From assembly GCA_943736015.1 (NCBI GenBank), contig OX031060.1, positions 9,437,501 through 9,501,500 of the forward strand: DNA of 64,000 nucleotides, read 5' to 3'. Shown piece by piece: positions 10,090 to 20,603 of this stretch. The notes beneath the pieces are model-generated. The model was not told where the DNA came from, searched no databases, and worked only from the letters and a program-made list of their open reading frames with translations. Made by a program: the position numbers and the translations under genes. The DNA is from Tridacna crocea (taxonomy: Eukaryota; Mollusca; Bivalvia; Cardiida; Cardiidae). Position 1 is the first letter of the stretch. Every line of letters begins with the position of its first letter.

Positions 10090-10560
10090 CATTCTTATAT
10101 ATCTATGCCAAATATTGCGCCTGAAGGTTGCAAGGTTGCTTAGATTATGCCTGATAGAAAATGCATTTCGCGGACTTGCGGCCTTCAATGTAAATAGACT
10201 GGTTGTTTCCAGATTTTGAATCGAAGATTTTCGATAACCGTTATACACTCGGGTAGATTCGTATGATGATCATGCATACTGTAACGTGACTATATTTAAC
10301 CTTGGACTTGATGCGGTAAATGAAGGAAAATGGATGCTTCTCTGTTGCAGCCTCTATTTTTAGACGGAGATCGAGGCCTATATGTAAGTTACACCGTATC
10401 CGACTCTAGGCAGAAACCAACGATAAATTTCCGTGAGTCACCGCCATTGTTTACAGCTTCGATCGTCAGCCAGTTTTCTTCTGGCCAGTTTTTGGTTTTT
10501 CACACATATATACGATGTATGTCAGTAATTTATCCTTGTGTACACAAAGGACAGATTTCT
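10090..10560 (+). promoter_or_regulatory. CpG-rich single-copy-looking segment with TATA box, ATG and splice donor
   Basis: I count about 21 CpG in 480 bases here, against about 5 in a same-sized stretch at 2461-2940. It holds a TATA-like TATATTTAA (10291-10299), an ATG at 10330 opening MDASLLQPLFLDGDRGLY, and a consensus donor TAT|GTAAGT at 10384. No repeat copy was recognised in the window. This could be an internal promoter with an alternative first exon, or an unrelated gene's first exon. The 54-base ORF to the donor is phase 0 and would meet a stop if joined to coding exon 2, so a coding fusion to the arrestin gene is not supported. Confidence 0.3.
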
Positions 10561-10574
10561 GTACCTTTCTATTT

Positions 10575-11208
10575 TTAGCTCACCTGAGCACAATGTGCTC
10601 AGGGGGAGCTATTGTGACCGGTCATCGTCCGGTGTCCATCCGTCTGTCCATCTGTCCGTCTGTCCGTTAACAATTTCTTTAAAAATCTTCTCCTCCAAAA
10701 CCAGAAGGCCAATCTTGACAAAACTTGGCAGGAATGTTCCTTGGGTGAAGCTCTACAAAAAGCTCTGGTTGCCATGGCAACAAAATGGCTGAAAATGGAA
10801 AAAATCTTTAAAAATCTTCTTGTGACCAACCATAAGGCCAGAAGCATTCATATTTTGTATGAAGCATCATTGGGTGACCCTTTACCAAAATTATTAAAAT
10901 TATTCCCCTGGGGTCATATTTGGGCTTTGCCCGGGCGCACCCTATTTTACATAGAAACAAAGAAGGAAAGCTTTAAAAAATCTTCTTCTGGCAAACCATA
11001 ATGGCTAGAGCATTCATATTTGGTATGTAGCATTATCTGATGATCCTCTACCAAAATTGTTAAAATTATTCCTCTGCTGTCATATTTGGGCTCTGCCCGG
11101 GCGCACCCTATTCTAAAATCTTTAAAAATCTTCTTGTGACAAAACATGAGGTTGGGAGCATTCATATTTTGTTTGAAACATCATTGGGTGACCCCTTACC
11201 AAACATTT
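10575..11208 (+). mobile_element. GCTCACCTGAGC Helitron-like element, right end cut by a SINE
   Basis: Starts TTTTTAGCTCACCTGAGCAC with the hairpin GAGCACAATGTGCTC. The core holds about three diverged units marked by ATCTTCTTSTGRC and TTTGGGCTYTGCCCGGGCG. It is cut at about 11208 by the next SINE, so the 3' end is missing. Confidence 0.7.
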
Positions 11209-11209
11209 G

Positions 11210-11470
11210 TTTTTGTACTGGAGTTTAACGCCATTTTAATAGCTTAAATCAGTATCATGGCAGTCAGTGACGCACCCATGTGTTTCCTGGCTTTCCCACT
11301 CCAGTACTAACACAAGTTTCTTTCCAAAACCATGGACTGCTTTTCTGACATGCATCAGAGGTGAGAGGCGAAAAATTGCCGGAAAGAAAGTTCGACACAA
11401 CCGGGTATCAAACCCACAACCACCGGGTCACATGTTGTACCCGCTAACCACTGAGCCACCCATCCGGGCA
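11210..11470 (-). mobile_element. tRNA-derived SINE, GGCTCAGTGG family
   Basis: Read on the minus strand, the head is GGGTGGCTCAGTGGTTAGC (A box) then GGTGGTTGTGGGTTTGATAC (B box). The tail reads towards 11210 (GTACTGGAGTTTAACGCC on the plus strand). Confidence 0.8.
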
Positions 11471-11504
11471 TAAAGATAATCAGCATGTATGATGATACCT
11501 AGTA

Positions 11505-11812
11505 CTTACCAGCCGATATAGCAACGTAGGTAGAGCATAGGACTCGTGAACAAAATGTTTTGGGTCACTATAGGTTGTGGGTTCGAATCCCCGTCTGGCC
11601 AATTAAAATTTCCAATAGTCTTTCGGATGAGACATTAAACCGAGGTCCCGTGTGACAGTGCTACACGCCCAGCACGTTAAAAAACCAGGCGAAGCTCTCA
11701 GTAGTTTCGACCTGTATCCTTGCACTGTCCCCCTTAACAACTAACGGTCTGCTGGGGGTGTCGCCCGATGGGCAACCGGTAGCGACGATAAATAAATGGA
11801 AATAACCAAAAA
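11505..11812 (+). mobile_element. tRNA-derived SINE, GTTCGAATCCCC family
   Basis: Promoter-like boxes TAGGTAGAGCATAGGA and GGGTTCGAATCCCC are well kept. The body has TTTCGGATGAGACATTAAAC, and the 3' end is GACGATAAATAAATGGAAAT. Single copy in this window. Confidence 0.75.
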
Positions 11813-11822
11813 TACCTATTAC

Positions 11823-12051
11823 TTAACCGTGTCTCAAACAACAAATTGTAGACGCTTCCAAATTGAGAGGATCTGTAGGTGACATTTATTCTCAAACTGG
11901 TGCAAATAAACTACTTCTTTGACAGGGTACAAAACATTTTGTGAAAAGGAGAAAACACTAGTTACCAGCATTTTCTCCTTTTCTCACAGTGTTTACAAAT
12001 GGCCACTTTTATGGCATTCTGAAAATATTGCATTGTTTATTAAAGGGTTAA
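11823..12051 (+). mobile_element. Type I MITE, AB, diverged
   Basis: TTAACCGTGTCTCAAACAAC to TTTATTAAAGGGTTAA; apex ACACTAGTTACCAGCAT. Confidence 0.7.
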
Positions 12052-12285
12052 ACATGATTATTTCTAGAAACATTGTGGAAAAGGCAAAACTGCATGTAAG
12101 CAGCAATTTCCCCTTTAGGCATAATCTTCAAAATGTAGTCTCCTGCATCCTGAAAACATTGGATTGTTTAAAAAAGGGTTAAACATGATTATTTCTAAAA
12201 ACATTGTGGTAAAAGGCGAAAATTGCATGTAAAAACCAATTTCCCCTTTTGCTACAATCTTTTCAAAATGTAGTCCGCTGCAGCA
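12048..12285. repeat. Two tandem shortened MITE hairpins (about 133-bp unit)
   Basis: TTAAACATGATTATTTCTA starts both units (12048 and 12179), each with a short hairpin of the MITE type (AACATTGTGG ... GCATGTAA ... CAATTTCCCC). The first unit ends in the TTAA that opens the second. Confidence 0.7.
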
Positions 12286-12287
12286 GA

Positions 12288-12475
12288 CCTGCAGATAGAG
12301 GGAGTGATTTTGATTTCAAAATTGATATTATTAATTATTCTCTACTAAACCAAATGTTGTGGATACTCATTAGAATTGTCTCATCAAGACAATTCTAATG
12401 AATACCCAAACATAGGGTTTGAAAGAGAAATAATGGGTTTGGAACACCATCACTCCCTCTGATCTTGGGCTCTGC
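12288..12475. mobile_element. GTACTCATTAGAAT foldback element
   Basis: CAGATAGAGGGAGTGATTTT at left, hairpin ATACTCATTAGAATTGTCTC at centre, CACTCCCTCTGATCTTGGGC at right. TGCAGCA occurs just outside both ends, a possible 7-bp duplication. Confidence 0.75.
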
Positions 12476-12855
12476 AGCAAGATGGAAGAGTTGGGTACAG
12501 GTGGTAATGTGTTGAAGGCGATCAACATTTTCCAGAGAAATTCCTCTCACAGACTCCAGGGAATGATAATTCAATTTGTAATTGCTAGAGCTAAATTCAA
12601 TCATGGAAGAGACTTTCATCTACTACAATTATTTTCAGTAGATTTTAGAGGAGTAAAAATTTTAATCAGGCTGAAGCAGTATTAGTTAAATTAGAAAATA
12701 CAGAAATAGCAGAACAGGGAAGCAGCATTCCTGTCAACAAAAGACATTGGGTAAAGAACAGAGCAGAAAAATTGTCAAAGTTTTGACAGCAGAGTGGAGC
12801 AAAATAACTGTCAACAAAAATGTATCATGAGGATAGCAGGGTAGCACTACTGTTA

Positions 12856-13078
12856 TTAACTCTTTACCAAACAGTCCCTGGTTTTTATGACCCCGAGATA
12901 GGAGCCTTTTGAAAACATTGTGGGAAAAGGAGAAAATGCTGGTAAACAGCATTTTCTCCTTTTCTCACAATGTTTTCTACCCAGCTGGAATCAAATTTCA
13001 ATTTTTGAGTTATGTTTATTTTGTTGTCTGCAAGTGCTTTGAACCAGTCTAAAATTTTGTTGTCTGGTAATGAGTTAA
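12856..13078 (-). mobile_element. Type I MITE, BA, CCCTGG variant of arm B
   Basis: Inserted in the minisatellite. TTAACTCTTTACCAAACAGT then CCCTGGTTTTTATGACC; ends GGTAATGAGTTAA. Confidence 0.85.
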
Positions 13079-13111
13079 ACACATATCATGGAAAGAGCAG
13101 AACAGCGTTAC

Positions 13112-13505
13112 AGTCAACAATCAAAGCATTGAGAACGCTGAAGTGGTATTTGTTAAAGAATTCATTGTATGGAATTAGAAATTTGAAATAAAAAGAAAAT
13201 ATTGTTCAAATGTTGGCTTTAAAATCTACCTACCAAGCAAATAAATACCACTTCTGTTGAAGGGGAAGTTCTCATGACAAAGCTGGGATGATTTGAATAT
13301 TGGTGGTCTCTCTTTGATCACTGAGAGGAGTCAGACGTAATGTCCTTTGACAGAAGGATGCATGATGGAAAGAGAGAAAACATGTGTACATGTAAATACA
13401 TGTATATCGAATAGAATTAAGTTTGTACCTGAAAATTATGACTTTGAAATATCTTGAGCCCTTAACATTTCATTCCCTACGTTATAATCAATTATTTTGA
13501 TATAT
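13112..13505 (+). repeat. Dispersed repeat R1, copy 2
   Basis: Partner of 4853-5203. Minisatellite units lie before it and the dense array resumes about 390 bases after it. Confidence 0.7.
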
Positions 13506-13885
13506 AAATATTCATGCTGAATCAAATGGAGTAGTGCGCAATTATAGGATGAACAAGCAATGGGACGAACTAGTTTTGGAACGAAAAAGCCCTGGACCAA
13601 GCGATCAATAGACAAATTTTGTATCATACTGACCAACAGAGGACCGTGAGTGAGTGAAGCTATTTTCAATCAAAAATTAGTATTTCAATGATCGATGGCC
13701 TCACCTATTGTATTTTTACATGCCATTTCAAATTACATAACTGAGCGCTACTGAAAAACTCATTTGTCTGAGAAAAATTGAGTTTACTTGGGTTTATTTC
13801 CTTCGACTTTACACAAAATACGATACATGGTTATCAAAATTCAATCTTGAACTCATAGTGGTATTGTCTTCGACAAATACTACAA
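13506..13885. other. Unassigned intron DNA
   Basis: Lies between R1 and the dense minisatellite. No repeat or coding signal; a 77-codon minus-strand frame has no family features. Confidence 0.45.
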
Positions 13886-14700
13886 AAACTCAAGAAAAAC
13901 GTATTGCAAGTAGAGCAGGGTAGAATCACTGTCAATTAAATGTATTGCAATTAGAGCGGGGAAGCATTCGTGTCAACAAAATGTATATGTGTATTTCTGA
14001 TAGATTTGGGTAGAAAAATTGTCAAGAAAATATATTGCAAGTAGAGCAGGGTAGAATCACTCAACAAAATGTATTGCAACTAGAGCAGGGAATCACTCCC
14101 GTCAACAAGATGTACATGTATTTCTAATAGATTTGGGTAGAAAAATTGTCAAGAAAATGTAAGTAGAGCAGGGCAGAATCACTGCCAACAAATGTATTGC
14201 AACTAGAGCAGGGAAGCATTCCTGCCAACAAAATGTACATGTATTTCTAATAGATTTGGGTAGAAAAAATGTCAAGAAAATGTATTGCAAGTAGAGCAAG
14301 GTAGAATCACTGCCAAGAATTTATTGCAGGAAGAGCAGAGTAGCATTTCTGTCAACTAAATGTATTGCAAGAAGGGCAGGATAACATACATAATTATGTA
14401 ACTGTCAACAAAAAAAAAAAAATTGGCAAAAAGGGCAGGGCAGCAATTCTGCCAAAAAATTATATTGCAAAGAGAGCAGGGCAGTAGTTTTATCAACAGA
14501 GGAAGGGAGGCATCATTATCCATCAACAAAATGTATGGCTGGAAGAAGAGGGAAGCAATACTGTCAACAGAAAAGCAAGGAATAGCAACACAGTAACTCT
14601 GTCAAAATAACTGTATTGCTAGAACATTATGGAAGCGACACTGTCAACAAAATATATTTCAGGAAATGAAGGGCAGTGTAACGTCAACACAATGTGTTTT

Positions 14701-15099
14701 AACACTTTACCAAATAAGGTTTTGCATTGTCAAGTATAAGGCACTTCCACTTCTGGCTTGAAATAATGAAAACCACAAAAAGCGGGGAACAATTTCTGAA
14801 GATTAAATGTCAGACTGTGCTTAAAGTGTACTGCAGTTGTAATAGCACCAAAACCAATCTATTTTTGGTACCAGTGCCTCTGCTTTTGGTAAATTTGATT
14901 ATTTTTGGTCAAATTGTCTCCAGAAGAAACAAATATGTCCTTATGAAAGTGACAAGAGTGCATGGAAAACCCTACCTTCCCTATGTGGGATGCTTTTGAA
15001 GGTTAGGTCATAATACAAGTTTAGGACTAAATCTGAGGGGTTTTCAGAAATAACATCTTTAGAATGCCAGATAAACCTCTTACACATTCTTATCCTAGA
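14701..15099. other. Unassigned intron DNA
   Basis: Begins with a scrap of MITE arm A (CACTTTACCAAATAAGG at 14703); nothing else recognised. Confidence 0.45.
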
Positions 15100-15249
15100 A
15101 ATTTTGGTAACCAGCATTTGCTCCTTTTTCCACAATGTTTTCTACCCTTCCCAAATCTGATTTCAGTTTTTGAGTCACATCCGTTTTGTTGTCAGCAAAT
15201 GCTTTAAGTTTCAACTTGTCCAAAATTTTGACGTTTGGGAAGGATTTAA
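15100..15249 (-). mobile_element. Type I MITE, right half only
   Basis: Starts inside the apex (GGTAACCAGCATTTGC) and runs through arm A to GGGAAGGATTTAA, where the next copy begins. Confidence 0.7.
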
Positions 15250-15474
15250 CCCTTTCCCAAACAATCCTTGGTTTTCACCAGTCTAGAATAGTAACCTTTT
15301 GAAAACATTGTGGGAAAAGGAGAAAATGCTGGTAACCAGCATTTTCTCCTTTTCCCACAATGTTTTCTACCCTATCATAGACAGAAATCATCTTTACAGC
15401 AAGAGTTGAATTGTCGTCTGCAAATGTTTTCAATTTGGTCTAGTCCAAAATTTTGTTGTTTGGGAAAGGGTTAA
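15246..15474 (-). mobile_element. Type II MITE with type I apex
   Basis: TTTCCCAAAC ends, but apex ATGCTGGTAACCAGCAT. It mixes type II termini with the type I hairpin. Confidence 0.85.
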
Positions 15475-15608
15475 ATGTAGCTAGTTCAAATGGTAATAAA
15501 AGTCTTTGATAAAGCCTTCTCTTCTCTTGTCATTATAAAGGGGGATTGTGTGGTAAAGAGCAAATAGGGAAAATTTGGTCACAGCTAAATGTAACTGTAC
15601 TTGTAGTT

Positions 15609-15837
15609 TTAACCCTTTATGCCATAAGGCATTTCTATGGTATCTCTAACTGACCCTAAATAACAGCAAGGATGAAGCCTTTTCTTATGTGTATATAACA
15701 CCTTTTGATAGCATAGAAAACATTGTGGCAAAAAGTGAAATTGCTTGTCACAAGCAATTTCACCTTTTGCCACAATGTTTTCCAAAGGCCCCTACAAGCA
15801 ATGCGTAGAAATGAGTATCTATGGAGTAAAGGGTTAA
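15609..15837 (+). mobile_element. Type III MITE
   Basis: TTAACCCTTTATGCCATAAG to CTATGGAGTAAAGGGTTAA. The hairpin GAAATTGCTTGTCACAAGC is a third apex sequence; stem AACATTGTGGCAAAAAGTGA. Partner at 31172 in the opposite orientation. Confidence 0.85.
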
Positions 15838-15861
15838 AAAAAAAATCAACCTTTGACATTT

Positions 15862-16095
15862 TTAACTCTTTACCAAACATTGGCAAACAACAATATTGCT
15901 TGTCCAAATCGAAAGTATTTGCAGACAACAAAATAAAAGTGACTGAAAATTTTAAATTTGTTTTGTGAAGAGTAGAAAACATTGTGGGAAAAGGGGAAAA
16001 TGCTTGTTAGCAGCATTTTCTCCTTTTCCCACAATGTTTTCTAAAGGCTTCTTTCTCAGGGTCATCAATAGTGAGGATTGTGTGGTGATGGGTTA
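15862..16095 (+). mobile_element. Type I MITE, AB
   Basis: ACATTGGCAAACAACAATAT near the start shows a small insertion in arm A; right end GGTGATGGGTTA. Confidence 0.8.
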
Positions 16096-16100
16096 CATTG

Positions 16101-16450
16101 TAGTCTGGGCATGTCATATTCTTCAAAGTTTCCACCTGTCTTATATGACGCATCACTCTCCCCGATATCGGGGAGACTGTAGTATTAGGCACTATAAAGT
16201 AGCAATGGAGAAAATGGCTTTTATCAACACGTTTGAAGAGAACTCAGGCCTGTTTTAGCCCCAGATTTCTCTAGACTGCTGATCACACCTAAATGAATGG
16301 CACCAGGTAACATTTATTTTATTTGAAATTCAAAGTAACGGTCGTCGTGTAGAAAAGTGGTTCGGTTCTGTACCCAGGATGCCCAAGTTAGATAGATGAG
16401 TAGTTGTAGAATGCCATCTAGCGGGAGATGATTTGGGTTACATGCCTTGT
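16101..16450 (+). repeat. Dispersed repeat R2, copy 1
   Basis: GCATGTCATATTCTTCAAAG to GAATGCCATCTAGCGGGAGA. Internal CCCCGATATCGGGG palindrome at 16159-16172. Copies at 23955 and 51914. No ORF or clear terminal repeat. Confidence 0.75.
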
Positions 16451-16589
16451 GAGTACACCATAGATAGTTTGTAAACTCGGGTCATACATCTTGGACAGTG
16501 TTCTCACTGTCAGTCTTTTTTGTCTGTCCAGAGCTTCAGGCATCAACGTCAACTTTAAAGTTTGGTTTTTACCCATGACCTTCTTCCTC

Positions 16590-16817
16590 TTAACCGTTTA
16601 CCAAACAATCCCAGGTTTTTACGACCTTGGGATAAAAGCCTTTGAAAACAATGTGGGAAAAGGAGAAAATGCTGGTAACCAGCATTTTCTCCTTTTTCCA
16701 CAATGTTTTCTGCCTTACTGGAATCAAATTTCAATTTTTGAGTTACATTTATTTTGTTGTCTGCAAGTGCTTTCAATCTGGACCAGTCTAAAATTTTGTT
16801 GTTTGGTAAAGGGTTAA
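16590..16817 (-). mobile_element. Type I MITE, BA
   Basis: TTAACCGTTTACCAAACAAT then CCCAGGTTTTTACGACC; ends GGTAAAGGGTTAA. Confidence 0.85.
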
Positions 16818-16849
16818 TCGACATTCCTCAAACCTTTTGCACCATGTGA

Positions 16850-17075
16850 CTCTTTACCAAATGACAAAATGTTGGACTTGTCCAAATTGAAAGCATTTGC
16901 AAAGAACAAAATAAACTATACTCAAAAATTGAAACCTGACCTTAGAAAAGTAGAAAACATTATGGGGAAAGGAAAAATGATGGTTACCAGAATTTGTTGT
17001 TTTCCCACAATGCTTTTAGAAGGCTTCTTCCTCTGGGCCGTAAAAAACCAGGCATTGTTTGGTAAAGGGTTTAAA
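16850..17075 (+). mobile_element. Type I MITE, AB, left TTAA lost
   Basis: GACTCTTTACCAAATGAC start; hairpin right half mutated (AGAATTTGTTGTTTTCCC). Confidence 0.75.
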
Positions 17076-17516
17076 AACAAGTGCACGCCCCAGATGATTA
17101 TTATATATACAGCCATTGGAGTTTTCCCCAGATCTCATCAGAATTTGATTACTGTAGGAGTTTCAATAGATCCATTACTGCATTGACGTAACATACTGAC
17201 TTTTGTGTCAATGAACTTAAGTTGTTAATTTCTGTTTGCAATAGTCAAATGACTGCATTCTAGCTCCAGTGGCCATATGCCAGCCAGCTTATGTCGTGGC
17301 CCTGCGTCTGTTCTGCATGCCTGCATAACTTCTTTTTCACACAATTTTTTCTCAGAAATGAAGCATCAAATTTCAATGAAATGTCACAGAAATGATCATT
17401 CCAAAGCTGTCTTCTAAATTTCTTCAAATAACTTGATTCCATTTCAAACCCTTATACCATGGCATCAAGCAAGAAAAATTGCTAAAAATCTGTAGAAATC
17501 TTCTTATCCAAAGTCA
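17076..17516. other. Unassigned intron DNA
   Basis: No repeat family or exon recognised. Confidence 0.45.
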
Positions 17517-17736
17517 TTAAATCATTACCAGACAACAAAATTTTAGGTTTGTCCAAATCCAAAGCGTTTGCAGACGACAAAATAAAAGTGACCCAAAATT
17601 TGTTTTGTGAAAGGTAGAAAACATTGTGGGAAAAGGAGAAAATGCTGGTTACCAGCATTTTCTCCTTTTCCCCCAATGTTTTCTAAAGGCTTCTTTCTCA
17701 GGTGCGTCAAAAGTAGGGACTGTGGTGATGGGTTAA
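17517..17736 (+). mobile_element. Type I MITE, AB
   Basis: CATTACCAGACAACAAAATT to GACTGTGGTGATGGGTTAA; perfect apex. First of three abutting copies. Confidence 0.8.
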
Positions 17737-17881
17737 CCAGCATTTTCTCCTTTACTTATCATGTTTTTTCAGTCTCTCGAAGACAGAACTCATCACTTGA
17801 GTCACAAAATCATTTTGTTGTCTACCAGTGCTTTCAATCTGAACGAGTACAAAAAAAACCCATTGTTTTGTAAAGAGTTAA
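17736..17881 (-). mobile_element. Type I MITE, right half, between two full copies
   Basis: CCAGCATTTTCTCCTTTAC then arm A reversed, ending TTTTGTAAAGAGTTAA. Confidence 0.65.
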
Positions 17882-18106
17882 CCCATTACCACACAATCCC
17901 TACTTTTGACGCCCCCGAGAAAGAAGCCTTTTGAAAACACTGAGGGAAAAGAAGAAAATGCTGGTAACCAGCATTTTCTCCTTTTCCCACAGTGTTTTCT
18001 CTCCTTCCCAAAACAAATTTCAATTTTTCAGTCACTTTTATTTTGTCGTCTGCAAATGCTTTCAATTTGTACTAGTCTAAAATTTTCTTGTGTGGTAAAG
18101 AGTTAA
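17878..18106 (-). mobile_element. Type I MITE, BA, intact
   Basis: Shares the TTAA at 17878 with the fragment before it. CCACACAATCCCTACTTTTG start; ends GTGTGGTAAAGAGTTAA. Confidence 0.85.
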
Positions 18107-18315
18107 GAGAAAAAGTAACCATCTGTTTCAATTATGTATGAACACAAGGTTTTGGTATATAGTTAAACAAAATGTTTTGATAGTTACCAAGAATGAAGTA
18201 CATTTTTTTCTTTATTAGAAAGTATTTTTAGACCAATTTTGAACGATGTTGGAGGGTAATTAACTTAATTAATCTTCATTTTCAGAGGCTAATTTATCTT
18301 AAGGGTGGTTACTCT

Positions 18316-18542
18316 TTAACCCATTACTAAACGAGAATATTTTAGACTAGTCCAAATTGAAAGCATTTGCAGACGACAAAATAACTGACTGAAAATTTGA
18401 AGTTTGTTTTGTGAAGGGTAGAAAATATTGTGGGAAAAGGAGAAAATGCTGGTTACCAGCATTTTCTCCTTTTCCCACAATGTTTTCTAAGGGCTTCTTT
18501 CTCAGGGGCGTCAAAAGTAGGGATGGTGTGGTAATTGGTTAA
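18316..18542 (+). mobile_element. Type I MITE, AB, intact
   Basis: TTAACCCATTACTAAACGAG start. Its last TTAA (18539) is also the first TTAA of the next copy. Confidence 0.85.
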
Positions 18543-18756
18543 CTCTTTACCAAACAAGAAAATTTCAGACTTGTCCAATTGCAGACGAAAAATTAAACGT
18601 AAATCAAAAACTGAAATTTGTTTCCAGTTTGATCGAAAAAATTGTGGGAAAAGGAGAAAATGCTGGTTATCAGCATTTTCTTCTTTTGCCACAGTGTTTT
18701 AAAAGGCTTTCTTTCTCAGGGTCGTCAAGAGTCGGGATTTTGTGGTAAAGAGTTAA
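18539..18756 (+). mobile_element. Type I MITE, AB, sharing TTAA with the previous copy
   Basis: CAGACTTGTCCAATTGCAGA shows a short deletion in arm A; ends GTGGTAAAGAGTTAA. Confidence 0.85.
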
Positions 18757-18768
18757 AAGACACATTTT

Positions 18769-18962
18769 AATTCATTACCACATAGCAAATATTTAGACTA
18801 TATTATGTTTGAAAGCATTTGCAGATAACACATTTGGCCCTAATGATGAATTTGTTTTTGACGGGGTAAAAAATGGTGTAGAAAAAGAAGAAAGTGCTGG
18901 TTGCCACAATTTTTTGAAACCCTTTCCAAGGGTTATCAAAACATAAGATTTTGGAGGGCTAA
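18769..18962 (+). mobile_element. Type I MITE, strongly decayed
   Basis: ATTCATTACCACATAGC start and GAAAGCATTTGCAGATAAC; the hairpin is nearly lost. Confidence 0.5.
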
Positions 18963-19168
18963 GACAAATGCAATGGGCGGTCTCAGGCATTTCAGAAGAT
19001 GCAGGTATTTACGTCTCAAGTTTTTGTCTGATACTCTTGCAAAGAAGTGGATAGAATTGATCAAAGATCAGATTTTACATTATGGGCAGTCTTATCTTGA
19101 TCTACACTGTCAAAATAAACGATCAAATCTGGCTAAGCTATAATTAGGGTCAATGGTGGCCGGATTTC

Positions 19169-19396
19169 TTAATCCTCTACCAAACAACAAAATTTTAGAC
19201 TGGTCCAAGTCCAAAGCATCTGCAAATGACAAATAAAGATGTGACAATAAACTGAAATTCCTCCTATTGAAGGCTAGAAATCATTGTGGGAAAAGAGAAA
19301 TGTTAGTTACCAGCATTTTCTCCTTTTCCCACAATGTTTTCAAAAGCCTTCTCTGTCAGGATGGTTAACACTCAGGATTGTGTGGCAAAGGGTTAA
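19169..19396 (+). mobile_element. Type I MITE, AB
   Basis: TTAATCCTCTACCAAACAAC to GTGTGGCAAAGGGTTAA. Confidence 0.8.
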
Positions 19397-19685
19397 ACAA
19401 GATGTTTCAGAATTCTCATTGTCTTTGGAAAACTTTAGGATTATTTGCTTTTCAAGATGGAAAGAAGCCATTATGTTAGAATGGTATTTATACATACTTG
19501 TATTTTAATATTTACTGCAGGTTTTCAGGATTCCTGAATGAAAATAGAGCCAGGAAAAAAATATGAGGGAAAAAAGTTAATTTCAATTTTACTACACGAG
19601 CTGTCTGTAAAAGTGATGGTTTCGTGGTTAATTTGTTCTTTGTTAGTCTATTAGTTTTAAAGATATATCTTCACTGGTTTCCAGC

Positions 19686-19951
19686 CACAATCCCTACTTT
19701 TGACAACTCTGAGAAAGAAGCCGTTAGAAAACATGGTAACCAGCGTTTTCTAAAGGCTTCAGGGTCCAAAAAAATTCATAATTCTTACTTGTCCTGCTGC
19801 CATTTTGCACTTGTCCTACAGTTAGACAAAGGCAAATCCACTTGCCCTCACCAAAATTTTACTAGTATGGAAGAGCGGACAAGTGGATTTTTTGCACCAT
19901 GGGCTTCTTTCTCAGGGTTGTCAAAAGTAGGAATTGTGTAGTAATGGGTTA
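19686..19951. mobile_element. Type I MITE, BB-like, with about 130 bp of foreign sequence
   Basis: CACAATCCCTACTTTTGAC on the left and AAAGTAGGAATTGTGTAG on the right are both arm B ends. The hairpin has collapsed to ACATGGTAACCAGCG, and about 130 bases of unrelated sequence (about 19765-19895, CACTTGTCCTACAG...) lie inside. Confidence 0.6.
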
Positions 19952-20209
19952 AATTGCTTACCTGTACCTCACAGTTTATAAATAACTTGAATAATAGTAA
20001 GAAGTTCTATTTGTGAGCCCACTTATATAAAGTAGGCAATAAAAAGGTTTTCCGTAGCCTAGTATTCAGAATAGAATGACATATCAATGGTGAGGGTACT
20101 TGTCCAAGTACAAGCCTGTAACATGAAAGAACAGGGCTTATCAGCAAATCTGCTTGTTTCTTTATTGTCAAGTACACTACAGTTAATGTAGTTGTTTGTT
20201 TGTTATCCT

Positions 20210-20392
20210 GAACTCCTTACTAGACAACCAAATGTTAGCCTGGTCCAAATTGAAAGAAAGGAATTAAATGTTACTCGAAGCAAATTTTTGGCTTTCATTG
20301 GGTTGAAAACATTGTGGGAAAAGGAGAAAATGCTTGCTAACAATATTTTCTCCTTTTCCCACAATGCTTTCCTTTGCCATCATTTCAAAGGT
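20210..20392 (+). mobile_element. Type I MITE, arm A and hairpin, truncated by a SINE
   Basis: Starts GAACTCCTTACTAGACAACC; arm B is missing, and the SINE at 20393 takes its place. Confidence 0.65.
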
Positions 20393-20603
20393 AGTGTGAG
20401 GTGTCTTTGGTTGTGGGGTAGACCATCGGCCTCATAACCATGAGGTCCTGAGTTAGATGCTCGGGAGAGGGTGTCAGCTTTGAGATTTTTCATTGGCCCA
20501 CACATTTGGCGCCAGTACTGTTGAATCTTCCAGGAAGCAGAATTGAGAGAGATTAGTATAAGTTGTAAGAACTTGTTTCTCCAACGATGTAAAATAAATA
20601 TGC
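20393..20603 (+). mobile_element. SINE, GGGGTAGACC family, joined to a MITE
   Basis: TGTGGGGTAGACCATCGGCC (A-box region), GGTCCTGAGTTAGATGC (decayed B box), body TTGGCGCCAGTACTG, and 3' end GATGTAAAATAAATATG that runs straight into a MITE. The 41985 copy has the same SINE-MITE junction. Confidence 0.65.

Larger units (their letters stand above)
12690..14700 (+). repeat. Minisatellite (about 41-bp unit), interrupted by a MITE and by R1
   Basis: Unit: GTATTGCAAGTAGAGCAGGG then TAGAATCACTGTCAACAAAA. The dense part is 13890-14700. Decayed units also occur at 12690-12850 and 13080-13115, on either side of the MITE at 12856 and before R1. TAGATTTGGGTAGAAAAA variants recur at 14001, 14128 and 14251, a three-unit higher-order period of about 125 bp. 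Confidence 0.8.

Noticed and set aside
10330..10383. Alternative coding first exon of the arrestin gene
   Set aside because: The phase-0 donor joined to coding exon 2 (phase 1) gives a stop after three codons; kept only as a possible promoter or first exon.
11505..11620. tRNA gene candidates (also 41560-41630, 62200-62270, 8640-8700, 47109-47190)
   Set aside because: A- and B-box motifs are present, but no cloverleaf with a closing acceptor stem was found, and each continues into a repeat body; they are SINE heads.
15300..15362. Strong GC-poor hairpins resembling terminators or miRNA precursors
   Set aside because: They are the repeated MITE core found throughout the window; no T-tract logic applies in this genome, and there is no evidence of single-locus miRNA.
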